NCBI GenBank assembly: GCA_005809115.1
Contig: SYLK01000472.1
Location: 1 to 6,994, forward strand
Reading direction: 5' to 3'
Source: Planctomyces sp.
Lineage (GTDB): Bacteria; Planctomycetota; Planctomycetia; Planctomycetales; Planctomycetaceae
Length of the DNA: 6,994 nt
Position numbers and translations under genes: made by a program. Shown piece after piece: positions 1-6,053 of this stretch (its first letter is position 1; the number at the start of each line of letters is the position of its first letter). Under the pieces are notes generated by a model. It was not told the origin of the DNA. It saw only the letters and a program-made list of their open reading frames with translations, and did no database searches.

Positions 1-455
1 GGCGGCGTCCGTCGGATTACCATCGGGGCTCTGGATCCTGATGCGGGGACTCGGCGACGTCCGACGAGATCGCTCCCGGGCGCTCAGGACATGGGGATGG
101 CCGGCGTTGTCCTTAGTGCTCCCGCTGATGGCCGGATTCGCCTGCCTGGCAGTTCAGTCTGCAACTCTGTGCGGCAATCCTCTGCGGATGGCGTGGTCCG
201 CGTACCAGCGGCTCTGCACTCCCCGCCATGCCTTCGGCTTTGGCAACGGTGCGCGAAGTGACGGCAACACTTCACCAGACGTTCTGCGGGAATACGACAA
301 TTGGGCGCAGAATCTGGACGGCGCGCTTGCCTGGAAAAATGCGAGTGAGCGTCCGGAGGGGAGTGTCAACTGGGGTGTCGAGATTCTGCCGCACCTGCTG
401 GGACTGATTCTGCTGGTATCGGCGGCCAGAAGTCAATCCGTGCAGATCTGGCTCA

Positions 456-463
456 TTTTTTTG
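456..463 (+). other. Frameshift point: T7 run matching a -1 slippery heptamer
   Basis: Bases 456-462 are seven T followed by G. In the incoming frame the codons are ATT TTT TTG, so 457-463 reads T TTT TTG, the X XXY YYZ layout of a -1 slippery site. Slipping back one base joins the incoming SVQIWLIF to the downstream AGLALHLAHIPYW, which restores a sensible transmembrane segment. Without the shift, translation ends at 544 after a non-hydrophobic run. I see no strong hairpin at the usual 5-9 nt downstream spacing and no clear upstream Shine-Dalgarno-like stimulator. A single missing T (mutation or homopolymer error) explains it equally well. Confidence 0.55.
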
Positions 464-669
464 CCGGCTTGGCGCTGCATCTGGCCCACATTCCGTACTG
501 GTTTTCCGGGTTTCTCAGGTTTCACTATGCCTTTGAATCGATGATCCTCTGGATCCTGCTGATGGCGTACACGGTTTCAAGACTGCTCAGTTCATCGATC
601 CAGGACGGTCGCCTGCTGATGTTTCCCTGGGTGGTATTCTTCCTGGGAACATCCGTTGTCTGCAATTTC

Positions 670-672
670 TAA
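670..672 (+). other. In-frame TAA interrupting the glycosyltransferase
   Basis: This stop lies in frame 1 between a hydrophobic span ending SVVCNF and a soluble segment beginning YAVMGGGRSRL. No in-frame stop separates it from 1042-1044. The downstream residues (ERYETFRERM, then a short beta-rich domain ending YPDRRIYLY) look like the normal tail of the same protein. A point change creating TAA is the simplest reading. Confidence 0.6.
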
Positions 673-678
673 TATGCC

Positions 679-1044
679 GTGATGGGTGGCGGGCGCAGCC
701 GCCTGTCGAGTGGTGTCAGCTCTCTGTCGGGGATCGCGGAGCGTTACGAAACATTTCGGGAGCGCATGAGCGGGGCGGTCGTCGAAACGCCGGCAATTGT
801 CCTGCTGAAGACGTCTCCGGCGGACCTGCACGTCGAGTATATCCGCAACGATCCCTGGTTTCAGGGGCCGATACTCTATGGTAAATGGGATGGCGACCGC
901 TATTCGGTCGCCGATATCCGGCGACTCTATCCGGACCGGCGGATTTATCTCTATTCCACCTCCGACGGCCAGCTGGAATTGGTCTCGCCGGACACTTCAC
1001 TTGCACATTCGCGAGAGAAACGAGACATTAGTTCTGCACGTTGA
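679..1044 (+). CDS. Possible separate small protein: soluble tail of the glycosyltransferase (121 aa)
   Basis: After the TAA at 670-672 the frame reopens and can start at GTG 679 or ATG 682, giving about 121 residues. It has no membrane segment. It carries ERYETFRERM, then PAIVLLKTSPADLHVEYIRNDPW (in shortened form here: VLLKTSPADLHVEYI), a GPILYGKW strand and YPDRRIYLYSTSDG. No Shine-Dalgarno sequence precedes it, and the start falls only 6 nt after the stop, so expression would need reinitiation. I read it as the severed C-terminal domain of the upstream membrane protein rather than an independent gene. A gene caller would probably list it as hypothetical. It ends 26 nt before the ceramidase-like gene. 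Confidence 0.35.
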   Translation: MMGGGRSRLSSGVSSLSGIAERYETFRERMSGAVVETPAIVLLKTSPADLHVEYIRNDPWFQGPILYGKWDGDRYSVADIRRLYPDRRIYLYSTSDGQLELVSPDTSLAHSREKRDISSAR

Positions 1045-1070
1045 GTCTCCGTTCCATCAATGAGGCCGCG

Positions 1071-2453
1071 ATGAAATACTGCCTGAAACTGCTGATTCTG
1101 AATGCCTTCGCGCTGTTCTTCGGGATGCCGATCGGAGTGGCCGCTGACGCCTGGAAGGCCGGCGCCAGTCGTGCGGTGATCACGCCTCCGGAACCGATGT
1201 GGATGTCCGGCTATGCGTCGCGTGACAAACCGGCCGTAGGCCGCAGCACAGATCTGTGGGCCAAGGTCGCGGTTCTCGAAGATTCCTCCGGCGAGCGCGT
1301 GGTCCTGATCACGCTGGACCTCGTCGGAATTGATCGCGTGACGTCCCGGGAAATCTGCGACGAACTGGCACAGAGCCATGGCCTGAAGCGCTCACAGATT
1401 GCGATTGCAACTTCTCATACTCATTCAGGGCCGGTGGTACGATCCAACCTGAACGCGATGTACGGCCTGGATGCCTACAATCAGCAGCTGGTGACACGCT
1501 ACGCCGAGTTTCTGAAGAGGAATGTTTCGGTGGCCGTTCGCGAGGCATTCGAGTCACTGGCGCCGGCAGTGATTCGTTACGGCATGGGGCAGGTGTCATT
1601 TGCCGTGAATCGTCGCAACAATCGGGAAGCGGATGTCCCGGCCCTGCGATCGGCAGGACAGCTGGTCGGGCCAGTCGATCATTCTGCGCCGGTGCTTTCG
1701 ATCCGGTCCCCGGAGGGCAGCCTGCGGGCCGTCATCTTTGGTTACGCCTGTCACGCGACGGTTCTGAGCCTGTTTGACTGGAGCGGAGACTGGCCAGGAT
1801 TCGCCCAGATTGAAGTCGAGAACGCACATCCGGAGGCGATTGCCATGTTCTGGGCGGGATGTGGCGCGGATCAGAATCCCCTGCCACGCCGCACGGTTGA
1901 GTTTGCCCGGGAATATGGTCGTCAGATGGCTGCGGGCGTCGAGCGGGTGCTGCAGAGTCCCATGCCGGAAGTTCAGGGCGGGCTGAAATCGGCCTACCGC
2001 GAGATTCCTCTGGCGCTGGACCAGCTGCCGTCCCGTAAACAGATCGAAACCGACGTGAATTCGACTGATATTTACATCTCCCGCCGGGCGAAAATGCTGC
2101 TGAGGACCCTTGAATCTGAGGGAAAACTCTCGCCCGACTATCCCTATCCGGTTCAGATCTGGGGACTGGGAAATGACGTCAATTTCGTCGTGCTGGGAGG
2201 TGAAGTCGTCGTTGATTTCAGTCTGAGGATCAGAGCCGAGCTGCCTGGAAAGCAGACCTGGATTGCCGGTTACGCCAACGATGTGATGGCTTACATCCCC
2301 TCGGCCCGGGTGTTGCGCGAGGGGGGATACGAGGGTGCGAGTTCCATGATTTACTATGGTCAGCCCACTGTCTGGTCGAAGGACGTGGAGGAGCACATTC
2401 TGCGCACCGTCCACCAGCTGCACGCCGAAATTCGGGGTCAGGCCGGGAAATGA
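1071..2453 (+). CDS. Neutral/alkaline ceramidase-family hydrolase, exported (460 aa)
   Basis: This matches the neutral (non-lysosomal) ceramidase family, zinc amidases that split the N-acyl bond of ceramides and related lipids. Start ATG 1071 is preferred over the in-frame TTG at 1041 because GAGG (1062-1065) sits 5 nt upstream and the protein then opens with a signal peptide (residues 1-25, hydrophobic core, likely cleavage after GVAA). Visible family marks are AVITPPEPMWMSGYA near residue 35, a LITLDLVG strand near 79-86, SHTHSGP with His116/His118, YACHAT with His228, GCGADQNP near 263-270, GGE with Glu378, and AYIPS with Tyr408. The last four regions fit the two His, Glu and Tyr zinc ligands known in the family, aligned from memory. 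At 460 residues it holds the catalytic domain but lacks room for the C-terminal Ig-like domain of the Pseudomonas and animal enzymes. Planctomycetes carry many such paralogues, so the true substrate may not be ceramide. Hsp70 follows after 4 nt. Confidence 0.87.
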   Translation: MKYCLKLLILNAFALFFGMPIGVAADAWKAGASRAVITPPEPMWMSGYASRDKPAVGRSTDLWAKVAVLEDSSGERVVLITLDLVGIDRVTSREICDELAQSHGLKRSQIAIATSHTHSGPVVRSNLNAMYGLDAYNQQLVTRYAEFLKRNVSVAVREAFESLAPAVIRYGMGQVSFAVNRRNNREADVPALRSAGQLVGPVDHSAPVLSIRSPEGSLRAVIFGYACHATVLSLFDWSGDWPGFAQIEVENAHPEAIAMFWAGCGADQNPLPRRTVEFAREYGRQMAAGVERVLQSPMPEVQGGLKSAYREIPLALDQLPSRKQIETDVNSTDIYISRRAKMLLRTLESEGKLSPDYPYPVQIWGLGNDVNFVVLGGEVVVDFSLRIRAELPGKQTWIAGYANDVMAYIPSARVLREGGYEGASSMIYYGQPTVWSKDVEEHILRTVHQLHAEIRGQAGK

Positions 2454-2457
2454 ACTC

Positions 2458-4263
2458 ATGCGAAATACTCAGGCCGTCGGGATTGACCTGGGAACGACCT
2501 ATTCGTGTATTGCGTGGCTGAACGAACACGGCCAGCCCGTCACAATCCCGAATCAGGAAGGCGAACTGGCAACTCCTTCCGTTGTGTTCTTCGACCATGA
2601 GCAGCCGATCGTCGGGACAGAAGCACTCCGCAATTCCATCGCGTTTCCGGAACGCGTGGTGCAGCATGCCAAACGCTTCATGGGAGATTCACAGAAGTAC
2701 TGGAAGATCGGCGGCACCCGCTATTCGCCCGTGCATGTTTCGGGCATGATTATTCGCAAGCTGGTGGCAGCGGCCCAGGAGCAGATCGGGGAGATTCCGG
2801 AAGCGGTTGTCACAGTTCCGGCCCAGTTCAGCGATGCGCAGCGGCATGCCACGATGCTGGCGGGGCACGCCGCCGGACTGGAAAAAATTGAGATGATCAA
2901 CGAGCCGGTGGCGGCGGCTCTGTGTCACGTGCTGGGCAGCGAGGGACTTGCGTTCACGGAGCTGGCGATCGACCAGCAGCTGCTGGTCTATGATCTGGGC
3001 GGGGGAACACTCGACCTGGCCGTCGTCCACTATGCGACGAACGAAGTGCGTGTGGTTGCCGCCGACGGGGATCTGCAGCTGGGAGGTCTGAACTGGACTG
3101 AGATTCTGATCCGGCTGGCTGCGGAGCGATTCATTGTGGACTTCGGCGAAGATCCGCGAGATGATCGCGAGAGCCTGCAGTTTCTGGCCCTTGAGGCCGA
3201 ACAGGCCAAACGCAGTCTGTCGGTCAGACCACGGGCCGCAGTCACGGTCCAGCACGGAAAACACCGCCGGACATATCAGATTGAGCAGGCCGAATTTGTC
3301 GAGGCCAGCCGGGGCCTTGTCGAGCGATCCGAAGCCGTCACGCGGCGAATCCTGCGGCAGAACGATCTCGGATGGGCACATATCGACGTCGTGCTGACGA
3401 CGGGCGGTGCATCGCGAATGCCGATGATCCGCGAAAGCCTGAAGAAACTCAGCGGACGAACACTGAACACGTCACTTTCGCCCGATCAGTCAATTGCCCA
3501 CGGCGCGGCCTATTATGCCGGAATGCTGCTGTCCAGCCGGCAGTACACCCGGACAGTATTCAACAGTCAGGCGTCGGCCCGGCTCGCCAGAGTCCGTCAG
3601 CAGAGTGTCAGTGCCCGATCGCTTGGGATTCTTGTCCGGGATCCTGACACCGGCGAACGGGTGCCGCATTACCTGATTCCAGCGAACTCGCCGCTGCCGG
3701 CTGCCAGCACGCATGTGTTCGGGACGGTCGTTGCCGGACAGACACGCGTGCACGTCCGCGTTGTCGAAAGCGGAGCCGGCCCCGATCTGCCTCCCACGAT
3801 CCTGGGAGACTGTGAAATTCGAGAACTGCCGGGCAACCTGCCCGAAGGCTCTGCAGTGGAAGTCACCATCAGTTATGACCCTCAGGCACGCGTCCATTTG
3901 TCCGCCCTGGAGCTGTCCAGCGGTCGGTCGGCGGAAGTCGAGTTGATCCGCCGCGAGAACCTTGACGCCCAGCTGGAACAGACGCTCGGCGACGTTCCGC
4001 AGACCAGCCCAACCCCGCCGGAAACGGATCTGGTGACGCGGCCGCAGACTGCTCCTGAACCGCACCCGCTGCAGGAGTTTTCGGATGTTCTGAGGGAACT
4101 GGGGCAGCCGCCGGACCGCGTGCGGAGCACGCCGCCCGAATCCAGACCCCGCAGGAAGTCGCGACGACCGCCTCCGTCGGACTCCCGCAGCAGCAAGGAA
4201 ATCCGCGAGCCAGTTGATCCGTCTGAGGCCGAGTTCTGGGATCTGGTTGACGGAGACATCTGA
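2458..4263 (+). CDS. Atypical DnaK-like Hsp70 protein without lid, with proline-rich tail (601 aa)
   Basis: This is a cytoplasmic ATP-dependent chaperone of the Hsp70 superfamily. Start ATG 2458 gives IDLGTTYS immediately at residues 9-16. The frame is open further upstream, but only over the end of the ceramidase gene. ATPase motifs run in order: phosphate-1 IDLGTTYS, KRFMG (72-76), VPAQFSDAQR (120-129), connect-1 NEPVAAAL (148-155), phosphate-2 DLGGGTLDLAVV (179-190), adenosine site TTGGASRMPM (314-323), and connect-2 SIAHGAA (345-351). Residues about 385-497 match the DnaK beta-sandwich substrate domain, with NSPLPAAS and LPEGSAVEVTISYD. The helical lid is missing. In its place is a roughly 100-residue tail rich in Pro, Ser and Arg, including RPRRKSRRPPP (563-573), ending EAEFWDLVDGDI. 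The DVLLLDV-type linker is also not recognisable. It is probably not the housekeeping DnaK, because no grpE or dnaJ is adjacent. A weak GGGA (2445-2448) is the only ribosome-binding hint, and coupling to the ceramidase stop is likely. Confidence 0.9.
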   Translation: MRNTQAVGIDLGTTYSCIAWLNEHGQPVTIPNQEGELATPSVVFFDHEQPIVGTEALRNSIAFPERVVQHAKRFMGDSQKYWKIGGTRYSPVHVSGMIIRKLVAAAQEQIGEIPEAVVTVPAQFSDAQRHATMLAGHAAGLEKIEMINEPVAAALCHVLGSEGLAFTELAIDQQLLVYDLGGGTLDLAVVHYATNEVRVVAADGDLQLGGLNWTEILIRLAAERFIVDFGEDPRDDRESLQFLALEAEQAKRSLSVRPRAAVTVQHGKHRRTYQIEQAEFVEASRGLVERSEAVTRRILRQNDLGWAHIDVVLTTGGASRMPMIRESLKKLSGRTLNTSLSPDQSIAHGAAYYAGMLLSSRQYTRTVFNSQASARLARVRQQSVSARSLGILVRDPDTGERVPHYLIPANSPLPAASTHVFGTVVAGQTRVHVRVVESGAGPDLPPTILGDCEIRELPGNLPEGSAVEVTISYDPQARVHLSALELSSGRSAEVELIRRENLDAQLEQTLGDVPQTSPTPPETDLVTRPQTAPEPHPLQEFSDVLRELGQPPDRVRSTPPESRPRRKSRRPPPSDSRSSKEIREPVDPSEAEFWDLVDGDI

Positions 4264-4280
4264 TCCCCGGAATTCTGCAG

Positions 4281-4299
4281 GCCGCCCGGCCGGTGCGGC
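4281..4299. terminator. Candidate bidirectional terminator hairpin between convergent genes
   Basis: GCCGC (4281-4285) pairs with GCGGC (4295-4299). CC (4286-4287) can add two pairs with GG (4292-4293) past a bulged T, leaving a GGCC loop. The hairpin lies between the Hsp70 stop (4261-4263) and the synthase stop (4300-4302), where a two-way terminator is expected. No T tract follows on either strand, so intrinsic termination is uncertain. The 9-mer CCGGCCGGT inside it recurs at 4316-4324, so part of the pairing may just reflect local GC richness. Confidence 0.35.
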
Positions 4300-5307
4300 T
4301 CAGGCTCTCACCCAGCCGGCCGGTTCCGGAGCCGGACTTCGAACCGTGGCACCGTGGTTCAGTGCTTCCGTCACGAGCAGTTCATAGTCCTGCACATCCG
4401 GTTGTTGTTCAATCACAGACTGAATGCGGCTCGCCTGCGTGATGGAACACGCCGGAATACAGATTCCCGGACCCCATGACGACTGTGCCGTTCCATGAAT
4501 GCCGGCCGCCTGCAGACGGTCGGCCAGTCGACCAATTCCCGGGTGTGAAAATACATCGCCCTGGGCAGGTGCGTAGAAACGGCCGATCGCTCGCCCGTAC
4601 TCCTCCACGGCCCGCGCATACATCGCAAAATCCTGGCGGCGAATGGCTGGTATCAGGCGGTTCTGAATCTGATCAGCCAGTTCAGAAACCACTTCTGCCG
4701 ACATAGTCCGTCGCTGTTCAAAGAACGCGTGTTCACATTCACCGGACAGCCCCGCGCCGTGTTTTGGCCAGACGACCACGAACCGCCAGGATTCCGGAAC
4801 TGGCAGCTGCAGCACGGTTCGCTCAGATATACCAGCCGTCGGAATTCCGTAATCCACCAGATATCCGCCCCGGAAGAATCCCCAGGTACCCGCGGCGGAC
4901 CGGCTGCTTCGGCCCAGAATTTCGGCCAGTTCGGCTGGGCTGCGGGCAGCGTGTGCATGAAACATCACCTCCAGACCGCGGGCCACGGCCAGGGCGAGTT
5001 GTGTTCCCGCGCCCAGACCGGCATGCAGCCGTGACGGTCGGAGAACCTCAATCCGGATACCCGGTTCGTCACAGCCCGGCAGCTGCCTGAGCCGTGCCAG
5101 AACATCCAGGATCCGCCGGGTCACGCCGTGATCCGAGCACACGATTTCCGGACCGGAACGAGATACCTGGAGCCGCAGGTGCCAGCCGGGATTTCGCAGC
5201 ATCATGGCGAATCCGCCGAAGACCCAGCGCGTCTCAGGCGTTCCGCAGATGAGTCCAAAATGCAGGCGGGATCCGGTAATCACGTCGACCGGTGTGAAGT
5301 TGTTCAT
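4300..5307 (-). CDS. mptG: Beta-ribofuranosylaminobenzene 5'-phosphate synthase (H4MPT biosynthesis, 335 aa)
   Basis: The enzyme condenses 4-hydroxybenzoate (or 4-aminobenzoate, depending on lineage) with phosphoribosyl pyrophosphate, losing CO2 and pyrophosphate. This is the first committed step toward the arylamine part of tetrahydromethanopterin. It is a cytoplasmic GHMP-kinase-fold protein. Visible marks are SRLHFGL at residues 13-19, the glycine-rich GHMP loop GLGAGTQLALAVA at 97-109, TWGFFRGGYLVDYG at 141-154, the WPKHGAGLSGE segment at 180-190, and GTAQSSWGPG at 272-281. The length matches the family. ATG at 5307 has AGGGAG (5321-5316) 8 nt upstream and overlaps the DUF447 stop as ATGA, indicating translational coupling. 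In bacteria this gene marks H4MPT-dependent formaldehyde oxidation, known in methylotrophic proteobacteria and planctomycetes. The C-terminus, rich in Pro and Ala (325-335), is probably unimportant. The symbol follows archaeal usage. Confidence 0.9.
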   Translation of the reverse strand: MNNFTPVDVITGSRLHFGLICGTPETRWVFGGFAMMLRNPGWHLRLQVSRSGPEIVCSDHGVTRRILDVLARLRQLPGCDEPGIRIEVLRPSRLHAGLGAGTQLALAVARGLEVMFHAHAARSPAELAEILGRSSRSAAGTWGFFRGGYLVDYGIPTAGISERTVLQLPVPESWRFVVVWPKHGAGLSGECEHAFFEQRRTMSAEVVSELADQIQNRLIPAIRRQDFAMYARAVEEYGRAIGRFYAPAQGDVFSHPGIGRLADRLQAAGIHGTAQSSWGPGICIPACSITQASRIQSVIEQQPDVQDYELLVTEALNHGATVRSPAPEPAGWVRA

Positions 5308-5876
5308 GCCGACCGCTCCCTGCGGGCGTGCACGAACTGTTTCAGCATGTCGAACAGATCACGTTCCGATTCATCGCCGGTCTTGGTCACGGCCGGCTCG
5401 AGGAACTGGAAGGGTGAGGCCACCTGCGATTCCGGCAGCAGATGCAGGCGGGTCGCAATGATCGCGGCCTCCAGGATGGCGTGCCGCGCTCGATTGAATC
5501 CGAAGAATGGGCGACGTTCTGCTGTGTGAATGACTGTGCAGGGCATCCGGGAACGTGGCTCCGTCGCGTCAACACCATCCACCGTGAACTCGAACCAGCG
5601 GCAGCAGTCCACCAGTACCGCGCCAAGGATCCGTTTTGCAGGTTCCGTCTCGGGCAGTGAATCCAGACGTCCGATCGCGGCCCTGGCGATGATGTCCACG
5701 CGATCCACCACGTGAAACACGCCGCAGCGCGTGGCTGCGAGATTGGAAAAAGTGTTTGACGCCTGAAACGGGCGCAGCAGCAGCCGTTCAAAATCGCCCA
5801 GCACGACCGGACCCATCGGGGCAATGTTCACCAGGCCAGTCGCGTCAAGGCTGGTCACAAGTCCTTCCACAATCAT
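5304..5876 (-). CDS. DUF447 family protein linked to H4MPT metabolism (190 aa)
   Basis: It matches the DUF447 family, found mainly in methanogens and in bacteria carrying H4MPT-linked C1 genes. The precise reaction is not known to me. Related sequences are thought to adopt a flavin-reductase-like split barrel, so a flavin or pterin role is plausible but unproven. Recognisable blocks are the N-terminal EGLVTSLDATGLVNIAPMGP (4-23), LLRPFQASNTFSNL (33-46), GVFHVVD (52-58), ARAAIGRL (64-71), CRWFEF (92-97), FFGFNRARHAILEAAI (124-139) and a KTG near 165. ATG 5876 puts the conserved motif at the start of the protein as expected, though no Shine-Dalgarno sequence precedes it. The frame stays open upstream to the bamA stop but contains no ATG, GTG or TTG. 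Its stop overlaps the start of the next gene by ATGA, so both proteins are probably made together and act in the same pathway. Confidence 0.88.
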   Translation of the reverse strand: MIVEGLVTSLDATGLVNIAPMGPVVLGDFERLLLRPFQASNTFSNLAATRCGVFHVVDRVDIIARAAIGRLDSLPETEPAKRILGAVLVDCCRWFEFTVDGVDATEPRSRMPCTVIHTAERRPFFGFNRARHAILEAAIIATRLHLLPESQVASPFQFLEPAVTKTGDESERDLFDMLKQFVHARRERSA

Positions 5877-6053
5877 GTGTCGTGATTCGCCGATACGCTG
5901 CAGAATTCGAACTGCTTCGCCGTACAGCGCGTCACCCGGACGCGCGTACAGCGGAGTGCAGAGTAGCGGTCGACCGCAGGAATTGCCAGCGGTTCCGCCG
6001 GGTAACGCAGTTTGCAGTTTGCAGCGGGCAGTTGGTCGCCGTTGCGTTCCGGA
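5877..6053. other. 177-nt spacer between bamA and the DUF447 gene
   Basis: No convincing promoter, terminator or RNA was seen. It contains a short near-tandem repeat, GCAGTTTGCAGTTTGCAG (6008-6023 region). It also contains a small palindrome GCGGTTCCGC (5989-5998), whose loop is too short for a convincing hairpin. On the minus strand the DUF447 frame is open across the whole spacer, reaching the bamA stop at 6056-6054. The part nearest the gene reads like plausible coding (GDALYGEAVRILQRIGES) but has no standard start codon. Any promoter for the H4MPT pair would be expected here. Confidence 0.4.

Larger units (their letters stand above)
1..1044 (+). pseudogene. C-terminal part of a multi-span membrane glycosyltransferase (GT39/PMT-like), broken by a frameshift and an in-frame stop
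   Basis: The frame is already open at base 1, so the N-terminal part lies outside the window. Reading frame 2 (to 544), then frame 1 (from about 463 to 1044) gives one continuous protein. It shows a hydrophobic span near 107-165, a conserved-looking block FGFGN followed by YDNWAQNL (236-315), spans at about 390-420 and 440-480, the block HIPYWFSGF...FHYAFES (478-543), two more spans (545-665), and a soluble tail with YPDRRIYLY. From memory this order resembles the C-terminal half of large planctomycete sugar transferases annotated as family 39 or mannosyltransferase-like. Such enzymes move a sugar from a polyprenyl-phosphate carrier at the membrane. Two lesions interrupt the frame: a -1 shift at the T7 run 456-462 and TAA at 670-672. 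The coding signal is otherwise well preserved, so decay would be recent. Sequencing error or recoding could explain the shift but less easily both lesions. The catalytic N-terminal region is not visible, so the family call is moderate. Confidence 0.6.

Noticed and set aside
463..490. A stimulatory hairpin downstream of the T7 slippery site
   Set aside because: Only 3-bp stems such as GCC/GGC can be drawn, too weak to support programmed frameshifting.
1596..2459. A 287-aa open frame on the minus strand opposite the ceramidase gene
   Set aside because: It is antisense to a well-supported gene, has no recognisable motif, and its composition (many His, Arg, Gln, Pro) is typical of a shadow frame in GC-rich DNA.
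2689..3381. A 230-aa minus-strand frame opposite the Hsp70 ATPase domain
   Set aside because: The plus-strand Hsp70 motifs explain this DNA fully, and the antisense protein shows no domain or credible start.
3490..4065. A 191-aa minus-strand frame opposite the Hsp70 substrate domain
   Set aside because: It is an antisense shadow with no family resemblance.
4286..4324. CCGGCCGGT occurring twice 30 nt apart as an operator pair
   Set aside because: The second copy lies inside the end of mptG, far from any promoter, and short GC palindromes are common in this composition.
5387..5824. A 145-aa alternate minus-strand frame inside the DUF447 gene
   Set aside because: It overlaps the DUF447 frame, which matches the family along its whole length. 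The alternate product is rich in Ser, Arg, Trp and Cys and has no motif.
6008..6024. A short repeat of GCAGTTT units in the bamA-DUF447 spacer as a possible regulatory iteron or CRISPR-like repeat
   Set aside because: There are only about two and a half units of 7 nt, with no spacers and no partner elsewhere in the window.
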